Assembly (NCBI GenBank): GCA_902514645.1
Contig: CABXRO010000005.1
Location: 1 to 60,692 of the forward strand
DNA length: 60,692 bases
Reading direction: 5' to 3'
Source: an uncultured SAR86 cluster bacterium
GTDB taxonomy: Bacteria; Pseudomonadota; Gammaproteobacteria; Magnimaribacterales; AG-339-G14
Below are positions 24,856 to 34,031 of this stretch, in pieces. The notes under the pieces are model-generated. The model worked only from the letters and a program-made list of their open reading frames with translations. It was not told the origin of the DNA and ran no database searches. Positions within the stretch are counted from its first letter, which is position 1, and the number at the start of each line of letters is the position of its first letter. Made by a program: the position numbers and the translations under genes.

Positions 24856-25602
24856 CTAAGAAAGTATGAAGTTTACTCCGCCAATATGAATTAAATCGTT
24901 TTTTATCAGGCCAAGTCTTTCTGCTTTTTCTAAAACTATTTCCTTATTTTTTACTGATAATTCAAAAGCATTGATTCCTTCGCCCCTATCATCAAGATCA
25001 TCTACGAATTTAATTCTGGACTCTGTGAAGTTTATTTGAAGATCTTCATCTGCTTTAACCCCAAAAGCCTTTTCCCATTTTCTACAAAGAGCAGATTTAT
25101 CATTAGATTGCATCACAACTCCGCTTAATCTCTCTGCATTATCATTTTTTGATACACACTTTTCCCAATCTAGGCCTGCCCAGAGCCAAGCTGATTCGGG
25201 TTCCATTTTATCTATTGAAACTATTGCACCGCCAATATGTTTAGGATGCAAATGAATAGTTTTTCCAGTTACGTGACCTTCACTTCTCTCAACTTCATAA
25301 ACAATTCCGATATTTTCATTAGTTACTCGCTCTTTTTCTTTGGCAACATCATCGCAATCTACAATTACCATGTAACCGCCATTTCCTCCTCTGCGATTAA
25401 GAAATCTTTCTGCAGTAGTATTTTCTTTCACAGGAGTAACTATCTCTATAAAAGTATCGCCCAAAGGAATTAATGAATTTATAAGTCCAAAGTGAATAAG
25501 ACCATCATCATGAAAAGCTACTTTTAAGTCAAATACGTCACAAATTTGATTTGCAACAGAATCCCTTTCTTCAGCAACAATAACTAACTGTCTTAATCTC
25601 AT
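24856..25602 (-). CDS. VOC/glyoxalase-like domain protein
   Basis: A 248-aa protein of the vicinal oxygen chelate superfamily. The N-terminal LRQLVIVAEERDSVANQICDVFDL opens a first beta-alpha-beta module, FIEIVTPVKENTTAERFLNRRGGNGGYMVIVDC closes it, and a second half carries RLSGVVMQSNDKSALCRKWEKAF, so two modules are present as in bidomain glyoxalase-like proteins. Metal ligands are not certain. Together with the barrel and PhyH genes downstream it may form a small catabolic operon. Divergent from the enoyl-CoA hydratase across 46 bases. Confidence 0.7.
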   Translation of the reverse strand: MRLRQLVIVAEERDSVANQICDVFDLKVAFHDDGLIHFGLINSLIPLGDTFIEIVTPVKENTTAERFLNRRGGNGGYMVIVDCDDVAKEKERVTNENIGIVYEVERSEGHVTGKTIHLHPKHIGGAIVSIDKMEPESAWLWAGLDWEKCVSKNDNAERLSGVVMQSNDKSALCRKWEKAFGVKADEDLQINFTESRIKFVDDLDDRGEGINAFELSVKNKEIVLEKAERLGLIKNDLIHIGGVNFILS

Positions 25603-25648
25603 AATATTTGTAAAATAATACTTTAAGGATAAATAAAAGGAGAGAAAA

Positions 25649-26464
25649 ATGAAAGAAATAGATATGGGAACAGATCACCTTAAAGCTCTTAAGGGAGACG
25701 GTTTAGGAAAGATTATTATGAACAGGCCTGAAGCTAGAAATGCTATGTCAGATGAAATGAATGCAGCAATGATGGCGGCCTTAGATGACTTTGAAAATGA
25801 TTCTGAAGTAAGAGCGGTCATTCTTACAGGCTCTGAAGGTGCTTTTTGTGCTGGTGGAGATGTAAAAGGTATGGCTAATAAAAAAGATGATCCTAAACGA
25901 ACAATTGATATAGCTATTCATGAGCAAAGGATTCACCAAAGGGGTACCTCGGGTAAATTATTCAAAATGCCTAAACCGACAATTGCCGCGGTGAATGGAC
26001 CTGCAGCTGGAGCCGGAATGTCATATGCTCTATCTTGTGACCTTAGAGTAATGTCCGATAGTGCTTTTTTTACTACTGCTTTTGCAAAAGTAGGCTTTTC
26101 TGGTGACTATGGAGGATCTTACTTTATGACTCAGCTCGTGGGTTTATCAAAGGCAAAAGAACTTTATTTTTTATCAGACAAAATTCCTGCTGAAGAAGCG
26201 CTTAAACTTGGTCTTACTAATTGGGTTGTAAAACATGAGGAGCTTGAAAATAAAACTCTAGAAATAGCCAAACAACTTGCTGAAGGTCCTGCAGTTGCTT
26301 TTCGATACATGAAAGAAAATCTAAATAGAGCTGTAAGTGGAGAAGTAGATGATTGTCTTGATCTAGAAGTCACGCATCATGTTCATTGTGGTCAAACAGA
26401 AGATCACAAAAATGCTACGAAAGCTTTTGTTGAAAAAAAACAGCCCGTATTTAAAGGTCGATAA
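25649..26464 (+). CDS. Enoyl-CoA hydratase/isomerase
   Basis: A 271-aa crotonase-fold protein with AGGAGAG just ahead of its ATG. Oxyanion-hole segments are GAFCAGGDVKGM and NGPAAGAGMSYALSCDLR. The second catalytic region reads FAKVGFSGDYGGSYFM: the position of hydratase Glu164 is Asp, as in isomerase-type members such as PaaG, so hydration may not be the reaction. It abuts the stop of the MDR gene with no gap (26464/26465) on the opposite strand. Role in acyl-CoA breakdown is likely, exact step unknown. Confidence 0.85.
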   Translation: MKEIDMGTDHLKALKGDGLGKIIMNRPEARNAMSDEMNAAMMAALDDFENDSEVRAVILTGSEGAFCAGGDVKGMANKKDDPKRTIDIAIHEQRIHQRGTSGKLFKMPKPTIAAVNGPAAGAGMSYALSCDLRVMSDSAFFTTAFAKVGFSGDYGGSYFMTQLVGLSKAKELYFLSDKIPAEEALKLGLTNWVVKHEELENKTLEIAKQLAEGPAVAFRYMKENLNRAVSGEVDDCLDLEVTHHVHCGQTEDHKNATKAFVEKKQPVFKGR

Positions 26465-27598
26465 TTACTTATGTGGAGTAACTAAATACTTTTGTCCGGT
26501 CGCCTGTTTAGCATAGTTTTTGAGAATCTCTGGATCAAGCATTTCTTCAAGAGAAATTTCAGCAGTATAAAAGCTTGAAAAAGTTGTAGTAATTTCATTT
26601 GCTACTCTGTCTCTCATTTTTAAGAAAATTTCTGGTCCTGCTTTCCCAATGAACGGTGTTAAAAGCCATCCTCCTAAACCCCATTGCAATCCATAAGATC
26701 TATTCAATACTGTTGGCGTCGGGTCAAGGCCACCATAAATATAAAGTTGTTTATAGGTATCTGAACCGTATCTGCTGTATTCAGATGCCTTCTTATTTGC
26801 AGAGATTTCCATTGCAGATAAAATCTGTCCAGCTAATTTTCCTTCATTTCCTCCTCCGGTAGCATCAAATCCTAAGGTTGCACCAGAGGCATCAATTGCA
26901 TCTATTAAATCAGCCATGAAAGAATCTTCGCTCATGTTACAAACATATTCAGCACCAAGATCTTTCAAAAGATTTACGTGTTCTTCTTTTCTTACGATAT
27001 TTACCAAAGGAATATCATCGGCCTTACATATTTTTACTAACATCTGACCCAAATTTGAAGCAGCAGCAGTGTGGATCATAGCTGTATGATTTTCCATTTT
27101 CATGGTTTCTGTAAATCCAAGAGCAGTCAAAGGATTTACAAATGAGGAAGCAGCCTCTTTTGGGGTAGTCCCTTCATTCATAACGAGACAACTATCAACG
27201 GGTACGCATCTATATTCAGAATACATAGCTCCACCTGCTACTCCTACAATTTTACCAATTAGACCCTTTCCAGCCTCTCCAGCATCGACAACAACTCCGC
27301 CTCCTTCGTTTCCAACTTTCATGGATTTATCAAATCTTGCAGTCATAGTTTTATGTAATGCAGGCAAAATGCTCATTGTTGTAACCTTGTCATTTCCAGA
27401 ACCTTCTGTATTTATAGAACCAAGATCTGCTGCAAAGCTTATCAATAAGCCAAGATCAGATGGATTAATGGGAGAAGCTTCAACTTTCAATAAAACCTCA
27501 TGATCTTTGGGCGTTGGCATTTCCACGCTTTCAATAGATAGCCTTAACTGACCATCACTTGTTACTTCAGAACGAATTTCTCTCGATGTATTGGACAT
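26465..27598 (-). CDS. Medium-chain dehydrogenase/reductase (quinone oxidoreductase type)
   Basis: A 377-aa MDR-family protein. The N-terminal GroES-like domain has VLLKVEASPINPSDLGLL and VGNEGGGVVVDAGEAG. The nucleotide-binding domain starts at TAMIHTAAASNLGQMLVKICK. The cysteine and histidine zinc ligands of alcohol dehydrogenases are absent, so this is a zinc-free NADPH-dependent reductase of the quinone-oxidoreductase or enoyl-reductase kind. An insertion around ISFAADLGSINTEGSGNDKVTTM is longer than in QorA. It is followed upstream on the same strand by the CmcJ-type gene (40-base gap) and the FMN oxidase. Confidence 0.82.
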   Translation of the reverse strand: MSNTSREIRSEVTSDGQLRLSIESVEMPTPKDHEVLLKVEASPINPSDLGLLISFAADLGSINTEGSGNDKVTTMSILPALHKTMTARFDKSMKVGNEGGGVVVDAGEAGKGLIGKIVGVAGGAMYSEYRCVPVDSCLVMNEGTTPKEAASSFVNPLTALGFTETMKMENHTAMIHTAAASNLGQMLVKICKADDIPLVNIVRKEEHVNLLKDLGAEYVCNMSEDSFMADLIDAIDASGATLGFDATGGGNEGKLAGQILSAMEISANKKASEYSRYGSDTYKQLYIYGGLDPTPTVLNRSYGLQWGLGGWLLTPFIGKAGPEIFLKMRDRVANEITTTFSSFYTAEISLEEMLDPEILKNYAKQATGQKYLVTPHK

Positions 27599-27638
27599 TT
27601 CTTCTCCTATGTTAATTTTATAATTTTTTAACCTTTAC

Positions 27639-28451
27639 CTATTCAAATAGGCAGATTGCTCTAACTTCAATGCTCTCACGAGGCGAAACCTTTATATCGC
27701 AACTTAAATCATCAAAAGCGCTATGCAAAGTAGGCATAAAAGGATTCTCATCAGAATCGTAAGTTTTGAACATCACTACTTCATCTCTATTCATTTTTGG
27801 ATAAAAGTACCATTTATGACTATCACTATTCATTGATTGATAAATTTCAACGGTAAATCCATTCTCGTCGGCTAAAGTTTCAGTTTTTTCTTCATCTTTC
27901 CCATAATTAAATAAATCTGTAGGAATTAATTCTTTTTCGGAAACTGTTCTAGAATCACAAAGAGCAAACGGAGCATCCATACCGTCTTTATCGAAACGTC
28001 TCCATAAATTATAGACGGTGACTCTACTGGGATTGGAATTATTCTCGTCAAGCAATGGTTGAATGGTTTGCCTGAAATTTGGAGTAAAGTCGTTATGAAC
28101 CAATCTATGAGCACCTAATCTTTTACCTTCAGCGGCTTCAGCCTCATTTCTTGTTATATGACTTACGATGAAGACCTGATTCGCCCCAATCTGCTTTTTA
28201 ACCAAATCTGCCATTTCTTCGTAGTAAACTTCTGTTACTTCTTTGTCATTATAAAAATCAGTCATTGACGATTTATGATTCAATAAAATAAAACCGGACT
28301 CGGTTAAGGAGTGCTCTTCTTCTCTTGCATTTAAAACTTCTTTCATGAAGCCCTTGTGATCTGGCCTATCTGGATCAGGTTCCTTAACTCCAAAAGCTGG
28401 CTTTGATTCGCCTTGTTTTAATGGATTTCTGTAAAAAAATTCTGCTTTCAT
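27639..28451 (-). CDS. CmcJ/NvfI-family oxidoreductase
   Basis: A 270-aa protein of the CmcJ/AsaB/NvfI group. Diagnostic segments are VHNDFTPNF, the tryptophan-arginine motif TVYNLWRRFDKDGMDAPFALCD, and the C-terminal PFMPTLHSAFDD...SPRESIEVRAICLFE. Several members are Fe(II)/2-oxoglutarate oxygenases or act with one in secondary metabolism (for example 7-alpha methoxylation of cephalosporins); biochemical data are sparse. It lies between the FMN hydroxyacid oxidase (29 bases) and the MDR reductase (40 bases), all on the minus strand, suggesting a three-gene oxidation module. Confidence 0.8.
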   Translation of the reverse strand: MKAEFFYRNPLKQGESKPAFGVKEPDPDRPDHKGFMKEVLNAREEEHSLTESGFILLNHKSSMTDFYNDKEVTEVYYEEMADLVKKQIGANQVFIVSHITRNEAEAAEGKRLGAHRLVHNDFTPNFRQTIQPLLDENNSNPSRVTVYNLWRRFDKDGMDAPFALCDSRTVSEKELIPTDLFNYGKDEEKTETLADENGFTVEIYQSMNSDSHKWYFYPKMNRDEVVMFKTYDSDENPFMPTLHSAFDDLSCDIKVSPRESIEVRAICLFE

Positions 28452-28480
28452 AACTTATTTTGCATATTCTATGCTAAAAA

Positions 28481-29635
28481 CTATCTCTTTCGAAGCATAT
28501 GTGGTTTTAAATCTTTTAACTGATTTACTCCCATTAGTTTCATATCTCTTTCGATTTCATTTTTCATATTGCCTAGAGCTTTTTCGACTCCGTCTTGACC
28601 AGCGGCAGCTAAGCCAAAAAGATACATTCTCCCCCCCGAGCAAGCTGTAGCTCCCATCGCCATTGCCTTGAGAACATGCGTACCTCTCTGTATGCCTCCA
28701 TCTAAAATAACATCTATTTCACCACCTACTTCTTGAAGAATCTCATCGAGTTGATCAAAGGAACTTCTTCCTCCATCAAGTTGCCTTCCTCCATGATTTG
28801 AGACCATAATTGCATCAGCTTTCATTTCTACTGCTTTTCTGGCATCTCTAGGACTCATAATGCCCTTGAGACAGAATTTTCTTCCCCAGTTTTCTTTTAG
28901 CCTTATGACATCATCCCACGTCATACTTTGATCCAGCATGGTAGAAAAATAATCTCCAACAGATATAGAGATATTTGTTCCCTCATTGACATGACTTGAT
29001 AATTGAGAAAGTTCAAACTTTTCTCTAAACAAATAATTTAAAGCCCAAGCAGGTTTAATGCCAAATTGAAAAATACTTTTTGGCGTTAATTTTGGAGGAG
29101 TAGTGAAACCTGTTCGCAAGTCTCTCTCTCGATTGCCTCCAGTAATGGTATCAACAGTTAAAGTTAAAATTTCAAAATTGGCCTCTTGAGCCATTGAAAT
29201 CATCGAATCATTTAAGCCTCTATCCTTATGAAAATAGAATTGAAACATCTTAGGAGTCTTGATCAATTCATCTATATCTTTAAGTTTCACTGTCCCTAAA
29301 GAAGATACGCCGAATAAGGTATTGAACTTTTCAGCAGCTTTTGCAACAGCCCTTTCCCCTTGGTGATGAAATAATCTCTGTAAAGCAGTTGGAGAACAAA
29401 AAATTGGTAATCCTAACTTGTAACCCATTACCTCTACTGACATATCAATATTTTCCACTCCAGCAAGGACATTTGGAACTAAATCAACATCTTGGAATGC
29501 TTCTGTATTTCTTTGATATGTAGTTTCATCTTCTGCTGCCCCATCTATATAATGAAAAATCGGGCCAGGTAATCTTCTTCTAGCTAAGTCTTTTAAATCT
29601 TGAAAGTTGTTACAGTTTTTTAGTGATCTAGGCAT
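28481..29635 (-). CDS. FMN-dependent alpha-hydroxy-acid dehydrogenase/oxidase
   Basis: A 384-aa FMN barrel enzyme of the LldD/glycolate oxidase/mandelate dehydrogenase family. FMN and substrate residues sit in FCSPTALQRLFHHQGERAVAKAA, the active-site loop MVSNHGGRQLDGG (catalytic His), and VILDGGIQRGTHVLKAMAMGA. The N-terminus FQDLKDLARRRLPGPIFHYIDGAAEDE is typical. A disordered loop (about residues 170-215) could contact the membrane as in quinone-coupled members. It oxidises a 2-hydroxy acid to the 2-oxo acid; lactate is only one possibility. First gene of a minus-strand run. Confidence 0.88.
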   Translation of the reverse strand: MPRSLKNCNNFQDLKDLARRRLPGPIFHYIDGAAEDETTYQRNTEAFQDVDLVPNVLAGVENIDMSVEVMGYKLGLPIFCSPTALQRLFHHQGERAVAKAAEKFNTLFGVSSLGTVKLKDIDELIKTPKMFQFYFHKDRGLNDSMISMAQEANFEILTLTVDTITGGNRERDLRTGFTTPPKLTPKSIFQFGIKPAWALNYLFREKFELSQLSSHVNEGTNISISVGDYFSTMLDQSMTWDDVIRLKENWGRKFCLKGIMSPRDARKAVEMKADAIMVSNHGGRQLDGGRSSFDQLDEILQEVGGEIDVILDGGIQRGTHVLKAMAMGATACSGGRMYLFGLAAAGQDGVEKALGNMKNEIERDMKLMGVNQLKDLKPHMLRKR

Positions 29636-29708
29636 GATATTTTAAAAATCTATTTTAAACGGCAATCTTCTTATGTAATAGTAATGATTAAAAAAAACAG
29701 AGGTAAAA

Positions 29709-30488
29709 ATGTCAGAATACAAAACACCAAACTTTTCTATAGATTTGTCAGGTCAGATTGCCTTGGTTACAGGGGCATCTTCAGGTCTGGGATACCGTTT
29801 TTCTAAAGTATTAGCTTCCTGTGGAGCGAAGGTTGCAATATCTGCTCGAAGGAAAGAGAAACTGGAATCGTTAGCTGAAGAAATAAAGTCTGCTGGAGGC
29901 GAATGCATGGTTGTGCCAATAGATATGACTGACAGAAAAAGTATTAAGTTAGCGGTAGATACTGTTTCTAAAGAAATGGGCACTATTGATACTTTAGTAA
30001 ATAATGCTGGCATCCCAGATGCACAATGGGCTATTAAACAATCTGAAGAGTTGATCGATAATGTAATGGAAACCAACCTTACAGGTCCATACATTCTCTC
30101 TTGTGAAGTAGCAAGAAAATTAATTGAAGAAAAAAAATCTGGCAGGATGGTAAATATTGCTTCGGTCGCAGCTTTCAATACCACACCACAATCAGCAGCT
30201 TCTCTTTATTCGATAACTAAAAAAGCTGTAGTGAGAATGACTGAGGCTTTAGCTGTTGAATGGTCAAAAAGTTATATAAATGTGAATGCTATTGCCCCAG
30301 GTGCTTTTTCGTCAGAAATGCTAGATGGGATGATAGAAAGAGTCGGTGACTTTAGCCAAGCATTTCCAAGAAAAAGGATTTGTACTCCTGAGCAGATGGA
30401 TTCAACTTTATTGTTTTTAGTGTCTCCTTCTTCAGAGTGCGTCACTGGAACTTGTATAAAGATTGATGATGGACAAGGTCCAAGGTAA
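29709..30488 (+). CDS. Short-chain dehydrogenase/reductase
   Basis: A 259-aa classical SDR. The cofactor motif is TGASSGLGYRF near residue 20, NNAGIPDAQW marks the core, IASVAAFNTTPQS contains the catalytic serine and YSITKKAV the Tyr-x3-Lys pair. Arginines after the first Rossmann motif (SARRKEKL) favour NADPH. AGAGG precedes the ATG. It is divergent from the FMN oxidase across 73 bases and converges on the PhoD-like gene with a 2-base gap. Substrate unknown. Confidence 0.88.
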   Translation: MSEYKTPNFSIDLSGQIALVTGASSGLGYRFSKVLASCGAKVAISARRKEKLESLAEEIKSAGGECMVVPIDMTDRKSIKLAVDTVSKEMGTIDTLVNNAGIPDAQWAIKQSEELIDNVMETNLTGPYILSCEVARKLIEEKKSGRMVNIASVAAFNTTPQSAASLYSITKKAVVRMTEALAVEWSKSYINVNAIAPGAFSSEMLDGMIERVGDFSQAFPRKRICTPEQMDSTLLFLVSPSSECVTGTCIKIDDGQGPR

Positions 30489-30490
30489 TT

Positions 30491-32086
30491 TTATACTTTA
30501 AGATTTATTACCTCTTTGACAGATCCATCATCTTCTTGAGACCCTTTGTGTCCTCCGCAGATATGAAGATTAATATTAACTTTTTGGCTTGTTATATTTA
30601 TTAAAGAGAAACCGTTTTCCTCTTTGATTTTTAATTTTTCAGTTACCTCAAGAAATTCTGGCTTGTTTGCAACAATTCCTCTAGCTGCAGATGGCCAGGT
30701 ACCTGTAGAACTACTGATAGGGCCGACTAAGGTTGATAATATTGGCTTCCTAAGTAAATAATCTCCACTTTTGACGATTTGATTAGATCCTACAGCGTGA
30801 ATATCGCCAGAAAAAGTAAAGCTACTGTCTTTTCTATCAGATAGACCTTTCAAAAATCTTTGATGTTGTAAAAACCAACCCTTTTGCCATAAATATTTTT
30901 CTGCTTTGGTAGTTAGTTTCCCTTTTTTTCCAGATAAGAGTTCATTCATAATTATTCCCTCCTCTTCATCAGAAGCTACTACGTCTGGATACCATTCTCT
31001 CCACTTTCCTGCTGTGTATCCCAGAGGGTGTGAAGGAATAAATGCAAGGTGCTTTGCTGATGAGTTTTTAAAACGAGATAAAATCCAGTCTTCATTTTTT
31101 GAATTAATCAAACCTGCTTCTTTTCCTCCTAATGACATATCGCCAGCACAATCTGCAAGTAGGCCTTCAAAAAGATTCCCATAGCGAATTCTTCCAATTT
31201 TTCTTTCAGTTGCTTTGTTGGGACAATCTAAAAGAGGAGGATAAAACAAATCAGCCATTCTTTTGAAAGCACTTTTACTAAATTCATTTGCAGGGAAAGT
31301 AACTAAATTTTCTTCAGCATCATCGTTTTCAAAATAATCATGGTCATCGGGTAGAAAGAAGATTGGAATACTTTTGAAGCGTTTTCCATATAGAGATGCT
31401 ATTTGATCATTACCAATATTTTTAAGAACCATTTCATTATGCTCACTTAGTCCATCTTCGTTTCTATTGAAAGACCCGTATAAAAACTTGAGCAAGCTGC
31501 CTATTAAAAATTTTATGAATGCTGATTGCTGTCTACCAAAAGGAGGTAAGTCTCCCCCCCTTAAGTCCCAATATACGTGGTCTCCTATTGCTATTGCTAT
31601 GTCAGGTTTTTTGCTAATACCTTCATCAAACATTTTTTGTCTAAAAGCATAGGGTTTAAAAAATTCCTTTCCTCCAAAAGAAGATCCATCTCCTCCACCA
31701 GCACAAGTAAATGCCATTATTTTTAGATTACTAACTTTTTCATTTTTACTAGGTAAGGTTTTGAGCGGCCAGTCTGGTTCCAATATCTCATCTTTGGAGA
31801 CTAAACAAAGGGAGTAAGTTTTATTGGATCTTAAGTTTTCACAAATAAACTGCCAATGTTTTCCTTCTCTATCTACCTTTGTGCCACTAAAAATCTCTTC
31901 ATCAACTTTAAGAGATACTTCGCTAATTCCTATATTCAGAGATACCGTTGCCGATAATTTTTCACTGCTTGTAGAGCATAATATGTGGAGTACCTTTGGT
32001 TTTCTAAACCAGGAAAATAAAGATCTTGAGGCTAAGAGAACTATTAAAAGGCCAGATAACTTTAAAAAAGTTCTTCTTGAAATCAA
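30491..32086 (-). CDS. PhoD-like alkaline phosphatase/metallophosphoesterase, Tat-exported
   Basis: A 531-aa protein with an N-terminal twin-arginine signal (SRRTFLKLSGLLIVLLA), so it is likely exported folded. The metallophosphoesterase residues are in IAIGDHVYWDLRGGD, FLPDDHDYFENDD, HPLGYTAGKWREWYPD and TFSGDIHAVGSNQI. These match the PhoD group, which takes phosphate from phosphodiesters or monoesters outside the cytoplasm. It could help phosphorus scavenging; no Pho box was recognised. It lies 9 bases after the SnoaL-like gene. Confidence 0.8.
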   Translation of the reverse strand: MISRRTFLKLSGLLIVLLASRSLFSWFRKPKVLHILCSTSSEKLSATVSLNIGISEVSLKVDEEIFSGTKVDREGKHWQFICENLRSNKTYSLCLVSKDEILEPDWPLKTLPSKNEKVSNLKIMAFTCAGGGDGSSFGGKEFFKPYAFRQKMFDEGISKKPDIAIAIGDHVYWDLRGGDLPPFGRQQSAFIKFLIGSLLKFLYGSFNRNEDGLSEHNEMVLKNIGNDQIASLYGKRFKSIPIFFLPDDHDYFENDDAEENLVTFPANEFSKSAFKRMADLFYPPLLDCPNKATERKIGRIRYGNLFEGLLADCAGDMSLGGKEAGLINSKNEDWILSRFKNSSAKHLAFIPSHPLGYTAGKWREWYPDVVASDEEEGIIMNELLSGKKGKLTTKAEKYLWQKGWFLQHQRFLKGLSDRKDSSFTFSGDIHAVGSNQIVKSGDYLLRKPILSTLVGPISSSTGTWPSAARGIVANKPEFLEVTEKLKIKEENGFSLINITSQKVNINLHICGGHKGSQEDDGSVKEVINLKV

Positions 32087-32095
32087 TTTACAAAA

Positions 32096-32530
32096 CTAGC
32101 CTTGAGATGCTTTCAGCTTTTCAAGCATATCTTGCATTTGTTGGTGCAATTTATTGACTGCTTGAAGGGGTCTTATAATAACTTTGAACTCCGTGATTTT
32201 GTTTTCTTCGTTCCAAGTCATTAAATCAATACCATTTACATAAATTCCATCGATCTCTGTTTCAAATTCAAGAACTGCTGAGTTTTCACCAATGATTTCT
32301 TTAATGTATCTAAATTTCGATGGACTTTTTTCATCTAGGATTTCTTTGGGTGAATCTTCCCCTCCGAAAACTCCGCCTGCTGCCATCAAATACATTTTGG
32401 TTATCTCCCTTCCTCTTTGAGGTGTGTAGACTACTGGGGAATAAAAAATACAATCCTCAGCCAAAATCTCATCGTATTTATCTGGATTATCTGATTTGAT
32501 AACCTCGTACCATTTTTCTATCGCATGCAT
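32096..32530 (-). CDS. SnoaL/NTF2-like protein
   Basis: A 144-aa cone-fold protein. The start HAIEKWYEVIKSDNPDKYDEILAEDCIFYSPVVYTPQRGREIT has the pattern of SnoaL-like proteins (helix, loop with FYSPV, then Gly-Arg-x-x-I). EFKVIIRPLQAVNKLHQQM is the usual final strand. Function of such proteins ranges from isomerase to carrier and is not predictable here. AGGAG is in place before the ATG. Probably co-transcribed with the PhoD-like gene. Confidence 0.75.
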   Translation of the reverse strand: MHAIEKWYEVIKSDNPDKYDEILAEDCIFYSPVVYTPQRGREITKMYLMAAGGVFGGEDSPKEILDEKSPSKFRYIKEIIGENSAVLEFETEIDGIYVNGIDLMTWNEENKITEFKVIIRPLQAVNKLHQQMQDMLEKLKASQG

Positions 32531-32612
32531 TTTTATCTCCTAATATGAATTCAAAAAATTTTTGAAACTCTATGTTAATCTTAATTCAAACTTTCTTTTT
32601 TTGGGAGAGAAT

Positions 32613-33995
32613 ATGGACGAATTAGTAAAAAAAGGTGCTGTTGAATTAAGTCGACTTATTAAAAATGGAGAAACTTCAAGCGAAGAAGTCGTAAAAGCTC
32701 ATCTGAAGAGAATAAAAGAAGTAAATCCAGAAATTAATGCTATTACAATTTCTTTGGAAGAATCTGCTTTGGAATTAGCTATCAAAAGTGATAATGCCTC
32801 TAAAGAAGAAAAAGCAAGACCTCTTCATGGAGTTCCTTTTACGATAAAAGAAAATATAGATTTTGAAGGCTTGCCTACAACTAATGGGTTACCATTTTTT
32901 GCCGAAGAATTTCCGCCAAAAAACGCTCCTATCGTTGATCGAATGTTGAGTGCTGGAGCTATTCCAATAGGCAGAACCAACTTGCCTGAGATGGGTTTGC
33001 GCTTGGATACCGATAATCCTCTAAGAGGTCGAACATTCAATCCGTGGAATAAAAAATTAACTCCAGGAGGATCAAGCGGTGGAGAAGCGGCGGCAATTGC
33101 AACTGGAATGTCTCCTATTGGACTAGGAAATGATGTTGGTGGTTCTCTTAGAAATCCTGCTTATTGCTGTGGGATAAGTTCAATCAAACCAACTGTAGGC
33201 AGAGTTCCAGGAGTACATAGCGGCGCTATGGAAAATATTGGTTTGATTGCACCTTTTTTGACTGATGGACCGATGGCAAGAAAGGTTGAGGATATTAAAG
33301 CTGGTCTTTCAATTTTAGCAGGCAGACATGTTGATGATCCAAATTCAGTTGACGTTCCATTGGAAGGAAAAATGCCAGAGAAATTTAAAGCTGCCCTAAT
33401 AAAAGAAATAGATGGTATTGAACTTCCACCAGCGACAGTTAAAGAGATTGAAGAAGCTGGAAAAATTCTTTCTGAAAATGGTTGGGATGTTGAGGAAATA
33501 CAGGCTCCAGAATTAGATAAGGTCTTTGACATGTGGGGAGTAATTCTTGCCGAGGGTGGTATGGAACTTGCTCCTAAAGAGCTTTTTAAACCAGAAACTG
33601 CTGCTTATCTAGATAGATGGTCTGAAACTTTCAGTCATATAAATTTGTCAATGGATGAAAAGTTCATTGAGAGATTTAGACTGAGAAAAGTTTGGTCAAA
33701 TTTTCTGAACGAATATCAAGTTTGTATCGGTCCCACTTGGTGTAATTTACCTTGGCAAATTGACACAGATTTAGATCCAAAATTAGGAGATGATGCGCTA
33801 AAAAAAAGTTTTTACTTTATAGCCCCTGCTAATGGCTTGGGATTACCTGCCGTGGCTTTGGCTACTGGTGTTTCTGAGGGTATTCCCACAGGTATTCAAA
33901 TATATGCTGATTTATTCAGAGACGATTTAGCTTTGTTAGCAGCAGAAATAATTGAAAAAGAAAAACCATGTCCTTCGCCAATAAATCCTGTGTAA
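32613..33995 (+). CDS. Amidase signature family hydrolase
   Basis: Start taken at ATG 32613 (460 aa), preceded by GGGAG; the track's upstream start adds 17 unlikely residues. The amidase signature is complete: Lys79 (FTIKENID), cis-Ser155 (PGGSSGGEAA) and nucleophile Ser178 (DVGGSLRNPA), the Ser-cisSer-Lys triad. Length and the C-terminal PANGLGLPAVALATG fit acylamidases or fatty-acid amide hydrolases more than GatA, since no gatB/gatC is nearby. It cleaves an amide bond of an unknown substrate in the cytosol. The methyltransferase gene follows by 36 bases. Confidence 0.87.
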   Translation: MDELVKKGAVELSRLIKNGETSSEEVVKAHLKRIKEVNPEINAITISLEESALELAIKSDNASKEEKARPLHGVPFTIKENIDFEGLPTTNGLPFFAEEFPPKNAPIVDRMLSAGAIPIGRTNLPEMGLRLDTDNPLRGRTFNPWNKKLTPGGSSGGEAAAIATGMSPIGLGNDVGGSLRNPAYCCGISSIKPTVGRVPGVHSGAMENIGLIAPFLTDGPMARKVEDIKAGLSILAGRHVDDPNSVDVPLEGKMPEKFKAALIKEIDGIELPPATVKEIEEAGKILSENGWDVEEIQAPELDKVFDMWGVILAEGGMELAPKELFKPETAAYLDRWSETFSHINLSMDEKFIERFRLRKVWSNFLNEYQVCIGPTWCNLPWQIDTDLDPKLGDDALKKSFYFIAPANGLGLPAVALATGVSEGIPTGIQIYADLFRDDLALLAAEIIEKEKPCPSPINPV

Positions 33996-34031
33996 GTAAA
34001 ACTTTTAATTTATAATCTTTTTTTTAAAAAA

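Noticed and set aside
29753-30184. 143-aa minus-strand ORF opposite the SDR at 29709
   Set aside because: The SDR on the other strand has all catalytic motifs; this ORF is its antisense reading.
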